The notes under the pieces: generated by a model
The model's database searches: none
Seen by the model: the letters and a program-made list of their open reading frames with translations, nothing else
What the model was told of the DNA's origin: nothing
In this document: positions 56,255 through 64,000 of the stretch, piece after piece
Layout of the letters: every line of letters starts with the position of its first letter
Numbering within the stretch: position 1 is the stretch's first letter
Translations under genes and position numbers: made by a program
Source: Ryuthela nishihirai
Taxonomy: Eukaryota > Arthropoda > Arachnida > Araneae > Heptathelidae
Direction: 5' to 3'
Length of the DNA: 64,000 nucleotides
NCBI GenBank assembly: GCA_038380435.1
Contig: JAWZYU010000018.1
Coordinates: 54,647,751-54,711,750 of the forward strand

Positions 56255-56948
56255 TATTTTTATTGATTCTAAAGGAGCTATTCTCACATTAACTCAGGAT
56301 CAATCATACTCCACATATCCATATTACATTACTTCACTACTTAAACTAAACACAGAAAATTTTATTCAAAATAATAATAAAATCCACCTAAGTTGGTCTC
56401 CAGGACATACTGGAATTAAGGAAAATGAAGAAGTAGATAAGATGGCGAAAGCAGCACATGACCTTAATATATGCTCTCCAACTTATAAATTTTATATAAA
56501 TACAAAAAAAGAGATAAAAAATTTGGAATTCTCCTTGACAGAAAAATTCTTTCAACTTAACTCTATGTTTAAACCTAACTTTAGACATTTACTCTCAAGC
56601 AAAATTAATTATTTCTCAAATAGTGTTTTTAATAGACAAGAAATTAGAGCTCTTTTCCGATTAAAAACAGATACTATATTATTAAATAAGTCAAAATTCC
56701 TTTTAAAATTAATTGATAATCCTAACTGTACATCATGTAATTTAAAAGAAAATTCTACCCATATAATCTTAAATTGTAGCAAATTTTACCTTCAAAGAAA
56801 TAAATTTTTTCATGAACTTGAGAATATTGGAATTACTGAATTTACTTTAGATACAATTCTAAATTCCCCTAATTTTTCACTTCAACAAGAAATTTATCAA
56901 TTGTTATTGAATTTCCTCCAAGAGACAAATATCTGGAATCAATTATAA
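56255..56948 (+). pseudogene. LINE ORF2 C-terminus: RNase H plus CCHC-like knuckle
   Basis: The frame reads FIDSKGAILTLTQ (RNase H strand with catalytic Asp), then HLSWSPGHTGIKENEEVDKM (the WxPGHxG...N..VD block with the last catalytic Asp), then AKAAHDL. Residues further on include FRLKTDTILLNKSKFL and CTSCNLKENSTHIILNC, a C-x2-C...H-x4-C knuckle typical of I- and R1-like LINEs. It ends at 56948 after NIWNQL. The reverse transcriptase is missing through 5' truncation. RNase H would remove template RNA during cDNA synthesis. No internal stop was seen in this part. Confidence 0.85.
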
Positions 56949-57120
56949 AAAAAAATATACCAAAAAAAAATTCATAAACATATGAAAAAAAATAATAAAT
57001 AATGAATGGAAAAAAAAAATATATATTAAAAAATGAATGAAAAAAATAATAAAAGTGAATGAAAAAAAGAATGAAAAATAATAAAAAATGAAAAAAATAA
57101 ATCATATGAAAAAAAAATAC
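56255..57120 (+). mobile_element. LINE 3' fragment with RNase H and zinc knuckle
   Basis: Plus-strand 5'-truncated element ending in a long A-rich stretch (56950-57120) with AATGAA repeats. It carries one intact open frame. Similar zinc-knuckle sequence is inserted in Tc1 copy 1 at 35516-36030. Confidence 0.8.
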
Positions 57121-57589
57121 ATATATTTATCTTAATTCCCTCAAGAAAGACACTTTTTTGTTATTTGAATTTTCTTACTTGTTCTGGGAAAGCCTGAATA
57201 AGGACCTCCCAATTTTGTGTAACGTGTAAGCAAGCAAGCAAGCAAGCAATAAAATAATTTGGAGCATTTTACTGAGATTTATAAGTTATCTTCTGCAAAG
57301 TGTTATAGGAAAATACCATATTTCAAGGTTTTCATTCAGGTAACATAGAAATATATCAATACCTTTGATGATATTTCTCATATATCTATATAGTGTAAAA
57401 TAGAGATGAGTTCGGAATCAATTTTTCGAGCTTGCGCCCTCCCGAGCATGAATTTATTGAGTCCGAGTTCGACTGAGCACGTAATATTTCGATAATCGTT
57501 CAGCCCAAGCCAGATTTGGGGAAAAAGTTCTCTGAAGCATCATAAGACACATAAACAGAATTGCATGTGATAATGCATATTCTAATATA
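57121..57589. other. No gene; AAGC microsatellite
   Basis: AAGC repeats about five times at 57227-57248. The remainder is A+T-rich. Confidence 0.45.
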
Positions 57590-57990
57590 TATACACCTAT
57601 GCTCCATGTTTCTGGTGTGCTAACAGCAAAACGTTACATCAAGGAAATCGTTAATCCTCTGACAGTCTCCAAAGTGTGGATATTCTCCCATGGCCGCCAT
57701 ACTCTCCGGACGTTTCGCCTATTGAGCATATGTGAGACCTTATGGGTCGCCACCATCGCCAGCTCCCTCTAATGGCGAACCAAGTACAGTTGCGTGCGCA
57801 ATTGGATTCTCTTTGGAACGCCATACCTCAGGACACCATTAACCATCTGACTGATGGAATGCCGAGTCGTCTACAGGCTTGTATAACCGCACGAGGTAGG
57901 CCTGCTATGTACTGATGAATCTGCAATAAACGCACGCACCTTGAGTTTTCACGTTGCGTTTTTTGATCATTAGCACAGTTTCCTTCACAG
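57590..57990 (+). pseudogene. Tc1/mariner transposase, C-terminal remnant
   Basis: On the plus strand from about 57690: PWPPYSPDVSPIEHM with a stop in place of the Trp of HVWD, then DLMGRHHRQLPL, QLRAQLDSLWNAIPQDTI and MPSRLQACITARGRPAMY, ending in a natural stop near 57915. This holds the catalytic Glu block and the typical end of Tc1 proteins. Upstream (57590-57690) the frame is decayed. It may be the other half of the remnant at 54885-55360, separated by 2.2 kb of insertions. Confidence 0.75.
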
Positions 57991-58390
57991 CTTCCGTCCT
58001 GTCAATTTCGGGCTTATACGCCACTTCCTTCACGGTGTATGTGTGTGACTGACTTTTCAAGTTTAATCTACTGGGATATAAATTTGTGAAGAAATGTATC
58101 TCTTTTTATTATATTCGACAATTTTTTTTCTAAAATATTTTTATTATAAAATTATTTTCATTTATAAATCAGCAACGGTTAGCAACTTTTGTGACACCTT
58201 ATTGCTTAAGGCGTACTTACTCAAGTAGTTGCTGGTGATAACTAAATTTCCTGACGATAATGCCTCTTGTCACCAGGTCAACAAAATACAGAAAAGTACC
58301 GTGATTGAACAATATTAATTAATAAGATATTCTTTTCATTTGCTTGCTGTGAATCTAAATTTTTATTTCTGAAACCGGATTCATTGAAAT
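57991..58390. other. No feature recognised
   Basis: A+T-rich sequence. Confidence 0.4.
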
Positions 58391-58401
58391 AGATTTCTAT
58401 A

Positions 58402-59393
58402 ATAAAAATAAATACCCCCTCAAGCAGCTGCTTGCCACAGAGGTCTGACAGGAGCCTGTCAGTTTATATGCCACAGTAGGAGATCTGAGAGGATGGCAGG
58501 ACCTCAGCAGAAAAACGACACACACATCCATGCCTAATCCGGGGCTCGAACCCAGGTCCCTTAGATCAGTAGCCAAGTGCGCTAACCACTCGGCCACGGG
58601 ACGGCCACGGATGCAATTCATATTATTATTTCCGGATTGCAGATCGAAAGCTCATGGAGGGTTCCTTCAAAAGGACCTTCAACGCGTCACCCAGCTGATT
58701 CCACACATGTTCTATATGGTTCAGATCCTAAAGGTAAACTGGCCACTCTATTCACTGAATATCCTGACTTTCGAGGATTTCATCGACTGTCCGAGTCCAT
58801 GAGGTTAAGCATTATAATCCATCAAAATAAATTAGGGGCCAACAGTGACTTGAAAATCATTAGAAAAGGCTGAAAATGAAGCATGATACTGGCAAAGTGG
58901 TGCTTTGCCTCCATTTCACATAATACCACCCCAGACCTCAAACCATCGCCACTACCATGGGGATATCACTCTTTGATGTTTAAGCGTTGGTAACGAGTTT
59001 CCTGCTCTCACTAGATCAAACAAGTCTAGAATCAGTCTCAAGTATGAATCACGATTCTTAAGTGAAGAACACATCTGCCCACTGGCCCGGTCATGATGTG
59101 TTCACCATGTTAGTCGAACTCTCCTGTAGGAGAGATTGAGGGGAATACAAACCGTCGGTTGTCTGACATAGAGTCTCCGCTGGTGAAACTTTCTGTAAAT
59201 AGTTTGTCTTGTAACTGTCCACACAACGATTTCAGAGAGCTCCAGAGAGTTGTGTGGATGACATTGCCATTTGACTTCGGGCTGTTATTGCAAGATAGCT
59301 GTCATCCTGCGCTGTTGCCACTCTTTAATCCACCCCTAGCACTTTTCTACGAATAACATTTTCTGTCTGTCCACCACTCGGCCACGGGACGGC
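58402..59393 (-). mobile_element. SINE2 copy with target duplication, split by a Tc1 derivative
   Basis: The minus-strand SINE2 has the tRNA head CGTGGCCGAGTGGTTAGCGC, B box GGGTTCGAGCCCCG, body AACTGACAGGCTCCTGTCAG and AGCAGCTGCTTGAGGGGG, and a TATTTATTTTTATT tail. The outer target duplication is AGATTTCTATA at 58391-58401 and 59394-59404. A 767-bp Tc1 piece lies within the head, and the last 21 bases of the SINE head occur on both sides of it (58585-58605 and 59373-59393). Confidence 0.85.
58606..59372 (-). mobile_element. Tc1 deletion derivative, copy 2, flanked by 21-bp direct repeats
   Basis: Almost the same as 42806-43563, including the broken DLNHIEHVW block, so both come from one already dead source. 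It is bounded by ACCACTCGGCCACGGGACGGC on each side. Tc1 transposition duplicates only TA, so this 21-bp duplication points to another insertion or exchange mechanism. Confidence 0.8.
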
Positions 59394-59616
59394 AGATTTC
59401 TATATTATTAAAATATTACTTCGAATTATATAGAAAAACCTGGTTGAGTCGAAACTTTAATTAGAAATTTTCCTATAATTCAAATTCTCTTTTTAAGACT
59501 CCCCCAAAAAAATATAAACGTACCTAGATTATTTGAAACTCTTTTTTTTTCGTAAATCGAAAAAAAAAAATCCCCTTATGTTCATAATATCAATATATTT
59601 CTGCCTGTTGGAAAAG

Positions 59617-59998
59617 GGGGCGGGGTGACTCAGTCGATAGTACGCCAGGCTCGTAATCTGCAGTTCTCAGGTTCGAGTGCCAGCTGGACCAGGGTTGAAA
59701 TTTATATCCGTAAAACTCCCCACCCTGCCCTCGGTCAGCAGGGACACCGATGGGTTTGGAAAAAGCACCATCAGTCGGATGTGGCATTAAGTTGTGGCCC
59801 CGTGTGCGGGAGAGCCATACCCTGTTCACGTTAAAGAACATGTTGGGTGGCCTTGACGGGAGGCTATATAATGTCTCCCAAAAACTGTCCAGTGTGTTTC
59901 CTCCTCTCACTTTTCTCTGAGCCTTCGGGATCCTTGTGACCTGTCCACTTAGCCCATTGTGTGCAAAAAGCGCTGCTCAGAGGTAAAATAACCAACCT
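59617..59998 (+). mobile_element. SINE1, full length
   Basis: The head GGGGTGACTCAGTCGATAG and B box GGTTCGAGTGCC are slightly altered; the tail is AAATAACCAACC. The 106-aa minus frame is the SINE read as protein. Confidence 0.92.
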
Positions 59999-60955
59999 GT
60001 CCTAAAAAATTATTAGAAAAAAAAAAGGTTTGTAAAATTTAATTATTTGAGAATACAGTCGTAAAATATTCTACTTCCATAAGACTTTAAACACTGAACG
60101 AATATTGTTGAAAATCGATATTTAAACAGATTTGATTGTAATATTTATCATCCGTCATATTTTTTCCTTGAAATGCAAGTTTCAGAAATTGTAGATCTTT
60201 GAAATTAGATTTCCATCGACATAATACAAAAATTCGCCGAAATTTTTGGTAGGCCACTGTATATAAATGCGTTCAAATAGTACGAGTTGGTAAACCTACA
60301 AAGCTAAAAAATAACGATATTGAGTGAAAACAGACATCGAGTGACCCACCTGCTCCCCTCTTAAATAAAATATAAAGGTGCGACAGCCGCTTTACTGCAT
60401 CGCATTGCTAGAAACGACCACGTATCACTGCGATGCGTTGAAATGACACCACCACTGCAGGATCGGTGTCGGGAAGAAGTCGTAAGATGTTGATCTCTCA
60501 CGTTTGCGGGATTACGAGTAGGACCCCATCAAAGTTCCACTTACCGAGCTCTCTGTTATGTCTTTTTATAGCTTCGCCCGTAATTAATGGCTTCCGCAGC
60601 TAACTGGTGGACCATAGCAAAAGGAATTTTGTTCTTCCTCTGTTTGTGGAGAAAGAAAATCTAGGGTACAGACCAAGGACAGCTAATAAAATGTGCTGCA
60701 CGAAGGAAATTGAGATTGTGGAAATGTACGGTGGCATTTATGACTTGCATTAGTGAAACCATTAAATGGAAAATATTTTATATTGATATAGGTGTCACAA
60801 CGTCCTTCCAAAGTTACTCCCTACCTTCTGATAACGGCTATCATAGTACAATTTATTGCAGGGAAAAATGGGAACAATTCTTTTAGTGCAGTAGGGTGCT
60901 GATGTTTACAAATAATGTTTGGCGATGAAATTCCTCCAAAAGAGAAAACATATAC
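59999..60955. other. No gene recognised
   Basis: A+T-rich, except for a more G+C-rich patch at 60375-60560 with no identifiable frame. Confidence 0.4.
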
Positions 60956-60959
60956 CCAT

Positions 60960-61155
60960 GATCGGGTAATGGGGTGGGTTAAGAGGGCCATCCCTCCTCC
61001 TCTCCCCATGGGAATGCTAGTAAGGGCAATAGAGATAAAAAATTGTTAAACTTTTGAATCTTTCTAGAATTTTTTTAAAGATCTCTAAAACGAAAGGAAA
61101 AGTCTTGTACTAAAACTCCTGTCTCTTGCCTCCCCAATTAATTTGTTTCCTAGAT
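60960..61155. mobile_element. MITE with GGATCTAG-type ends, decayed
   Basis: AATGCTAGTAAGGGCAATAG and GATCTCTAAAACGAAAGG match the interior of 61261-61448. The right end reads CCTAGATCGGGACCTG; the left end is degraded. Confidence 0.6.
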
Positions 61156-61260
61156 CGGGACCTGATTATAATAATACAAAGAAATATGTAATTATACATA
61201 TAAATATGAATAATTATAATAATATTAATAATTAATTATACATATATATATGAACATCTC

Positions 61261-61448
61261 CAGGGACGGATCTAGGGAGGCCTTTCAGAATGCGAGTAAG
61301 GGTAAAAGAGATAAAAATTATTAAACTTATTTATATATTATGCTTTTTTTCAAGAAATGTTTTAAAACCCCTTAAAACTGAGAGGGAAATGTTACAGTGC
61401 ATTGAAACATCGCCCCCCCCCCTCAATTTTTTTCTAGATCCGGCAGTG
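61261..61448. mobile_element. hAT-like MITE with 8-bp duplication
   Basis: 188 bp. Ends CAGGGACGGATCTAGG and TCTAGATCCGGCAGTG are inverted repeats. The flanks AACATCTC (61253-61260) and AACATTTC (61449-61456) agree in seven of eight bases, as expected for a hAT duplication with one later change. Confidence 0.8.
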
Positions 61449-61789
61449 AACATTTCTATTAATTACTGCTTTAATTTTATGATGTTCTAAAGGCAGAAAA
61501 AGTAATATTGCCTTCGCATTTAACTCTTTTTTTCCCCGGGTAATTCCAAGGTACAAGCTCTCTTACAACAGCTTGTTGTTTATATCTCCGTTTGTGAAAT
61601 GTTAGCAAATATGTCGAACTGCAGAAAACATGGTTATGTTTCACAATGCAAAAAAGATGTTGAACGTAGTTCGCAAGAAAATGACAACATCCCCATCTTT
61701 GTCATGCATTTAACTCTCACGTTCTGCTAAAAACTCTTTACGTATTTATCCGTTTATGAAGCCCATTTTCATATACTGTTCTGTCATAT

Positions 61790-61927
61790 CAGTGGGTATT
61801 CAAGTTGGGATGGGGTTATAAATACCCGCCGCCTTGAATTGAATATATTTTCTAACGACGTCCCTGAAAATTAGACTAAACCAAGTGAAAGCCATCCCTC
61901 CCCCAATTCTCCCCTGAATCCCCACTG
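61790..61927. mobile_element. Possible hAT-like MITE
   Basis: Left end CAGTGGGTATTCAAG and right end CCTGAATCCCCACTG are inverted repeats, 138 bp in all. No matching 8-bp flank was found. Confidence 0.5.
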
Positions 61928-62783
61928 TCAGCTCTGATATTTATCTGCGCTAATCCCAAACCTTGCCTTCAGTTATATTATTTAAATTAATGCATGAATA
62001 ACATGTCAGTTGATTCAGTGGTTTCCAAGAAATTATTTGCATTCTTAAATCATGGCTGGTGGGATGTACATAGCTGATTCGTGACAGAATAAGTAATTAA
62101 CTATATTGTTCTGCACTTGAAACAAATAAAATTTTATAAAAATTATAAAATATTTACTTTTAAAAGATCACGAGGAAAATATTCCTATCATAAAGAAAAT
62201 ATGGAGATTTCATCATTTAAAAATAAATACGTTAAATATCATTTAATACTTAAAGATCCTGTTGACAAAATTGTGGGCGAGATATCCGAGATTTCTTTAA
62301 CAAGAGGAAAAATGAATACGCAATAACATTCGTTGGAAAATGCATGATTTTTGTTTATTGCGTAAAACCTTTTGAACGCAATACATGCCATGGTGTATGT
62401 TGCGGAACAGCGAAAAGGAGCGTTAATTAAATTTAGCGCTTAACGACAATCTAATTATTTCAAATAATGAAGTAAAACAATCTATCACGCTGACAAAGGA
62501 AGTTTTAACGCAAATTTAATAAACTTCAAAGATTTTTGTGTATTGTAATCGTTGTTGTTTTGCAATTTCTTGCACGCGTCTTTCAGCTATGTGTGAGTGG
62601 TTTTTAAAGACGATAATTGCAATGATGTGTTTCGCAACCAAAGGATTATCGCTTTCTTTCATAAACAGCATTCTTCTTTTTAGAAAACGTCAGACAATAT
62701 ATTTTTATACCGAAAGGTTTCTCGAAACAATGTGGAAAAATTATATTTGGTTCATAGAATAGAAAGAAAATTGTCCTACATTA
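61928..62783. other. No gene recognised
   Basis: A+T-rich; the 69- and 74-aa frames show no domain. Confidence 0.4.
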
Positions 62784-63165
62784 TGAGTTGGGTTGTTTTT
62801 ATCTCTGAGAAGCACTTTTTGCAGCCAATGGGCTAAATGGCCAGGTCACAAGGACCCAAGTGACTCAGAAGAGGTGCAGGGAAAAGGGATCCACTAAAAA
62901 GCTGTTAGGAGACAGATGGTAGCCTCCTGTCAAGGCCATCCGGAGTGTTTTTTAATGTGCACAGGGTATAGCCCCCCCCCCCCCCCCCCTACAAACGGAG
63001 TCATAGCTAAACGTCCGATCTGACGGACGGCGACCTTTCCAAATCCAATGATGGCCCCCTTCTCACCGAGGGCAGAGTGGGATTTAGCGGAGATAAATTG
63101 CAATGAAGACACAATCGGGACTCGAACCTGGGAACGGCAGTTTACGAGCTTGACGCATTACGCCC
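62784..63165 (-). mobile_element. SINE1, full length
   Basis: A minus copy from GAGTTGGGTTGTTTTTATC to GAGCTTGACGCATTACG. A C run at 62974-62988 has expanded in the body. The B-box complement GGGACTCGAACC is intact, and the head after it is partly lost. Confidence 0.9.
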
Positions 63166-63759
63166 TATCAAACTTAATTTCTATCAGAAACAATTGTGTG
63201 ACATAATTAAATGCATCTTAAGAATTCGAAACTTCAAACTTTTAAAGTATATCATGATTAGTAGAAGAGGTTTACATTGTTTTACTCAAATCAAGAAAAA
63301 TAATTCGAAATTACAAATTTTCCCCAAAAAATATAGAATCAGTTTCGTGATCGATATCAACAATATAATGGTTAGAAGCATCTGTTATAGAAGCATTATA
63401 CTAAGTTATGGTAAATTGCTAATTAAAATGCGGAAATATTCCTAAAGTTGCCTAAAATAAAAAACTTATTTCTGCTGATGGAGATTTTGATTCTCTTAGG
63501 TTGGTACGAATATGCTGCGATGCATATTCGTGCAAGGAAATAATTCTGTTGATTAAAATACAAACTGCTATTAAAATTATTTTCAGAGCGTAGTTTTGAA
63601 ATTTAGATGTTAAATTCCTCTTTTTCGTTAATCCTGAAAATATTCATAGTCAACAGAATAGATGCATACGACAGAAGCGATATCTTTAACATCGCATTAT
63701 GTTTATCGCATTATATTATGTTTACCATATTATATATCTTTAACATCGTATGTATTAAC
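63166..63759. other. No gene recognised
   Basis: A+T-rich; TATTATG/TTTATCGCATTATA-type repeats at 63690-63750. Confidence 0.4.
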
Positions 63760-63849
63760 GTTCGCTTTGTTGGAATATTCGGTAGCTGCCTAACCACTAT
63801 GGTCGCCCATAGTGGTTAGGCAGCTACCGAATATTCCAACAAAGCGAAC
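63760..63849. repeat. Perfect palindrome, 43-bp arms, 4-base loop
   Basis: GTTCGCTTTGTTGGAATATT...ACTATGG, loop TCGC, then the exact inverse complement. The right arm is the start of the SINE3 repeat (CATAGTGGTTAGGCAGC), so the 5' end of that repeat is duplicated head to head. Confidence 0.95.
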
Positions 63850-64000
63850 TTTGTGTGCTCTGTTAGCTCTAAAGGTCAGGCTCCGCGCGCTCCGTGGTCA
63901 GCAGTGACTTCGGTCTTATTAGTAAGTCATGTCTTTGTGTGAGAAGGCTTGTAAAAGTTAGGAGTAGCTTCGAGTATTCTTCTTTGTCGCAAATAAAAAA
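63807..64000 (+). mobile_element. SINE3-type repeat, copy 2
   Basis: CATAGTGGTTAGGCAG, TGTTAGCTCTAAAGGTC, CAGTGACTTCGGTCTTA, GAGAAGGCTTGTAAAAGTTA and GAGTATTCTTCTTTGTC are in the same order as at 17205-17400. It ends in CAAATAAAAAA at the window edge, so the A tail may continue beyond. Confidence 0.75.

Noticed and set aside
56869..57105. 78-aa minus-strand frame rich in Phe and Tyr
   Set aside because: Translation of the complement of the A-rich LINE tail.

Overview
This window looks like A+T-rich nuclear DNA of an animal, most likely an arthropod. The grounds are one C2H2 zinc-finger exon with spliceosomal borders, many tRNA-derived SINEs, Tc1/mariner, hAT-like and non-LTR elements, and long stretches with no coding signal. 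An arachnid is plausible, but the sequence does not settle it. There are no operons, CRISPR arrays, phage genes or bacterial genes. Nearly every open reading frame here is a chance frame or lies in a transposable element.

The only convincing host gene piece is one internal exon on the minus strand at 53969-54134. It encodes two C2H2 zinc fingers and is flanked by AG and GTAAG splice signals. No sister exon was recognised, so most of the window is probably intron or intergenic sequence of that gene or its neighbours.

The dominant component is a tRNA-headed SINE of about 389 bp, here called SINE1. It has roughly 20 full, truncated, nested or inverted copies in both orientations; four copies have clear direct target-site duplications and a fifth a near-perfect one. 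Its tail is C/A-rich (AACCCAACCC). A second tRNA-headed family (SINE2) is seen at 23040, 47180 and 58402, and a third short family (SINE3) at 17205 and 63807.

Non-LTR elements are: a nearly full-length but broken PHD-ORF1/endonuclease/RT LINE on the minus strand (38080-42435); an RTE-like LINE on the plus strand (20045-21835), with 3' tails also at 10955 and 31240; and 3' fragments with an RNase H domain or a CCHC-like knuckle at 56255 and 35516. DNA elements include at least seven Tc1/mariner remnants. One at 25706-26883 is almost complete, with DD36E spacing. A pair sharing one terminal repeat lies at 34213 and 50549, and a duplicated deletion derivative at 42806 and 58606. There are also two families of palindromic MITEs (two copies each) and several hAT-like short elements, one with a perfect 8-bp duplication.

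Tandem arrays have periods of 25 bp (14890-15480), about 31 bp (23315-23725), about 290 bp (26990-27700), 37 bp (32699-32890) and 28 bp (47845-48265). Nesting gives a relative history in several places: SINE inside SINE (13236-13990), Tc1 inside a TIR element (25311-28892), LINE inside Tc1 (35284-36030), and a Tc1 derivative inside SINE2 (58402-59393).
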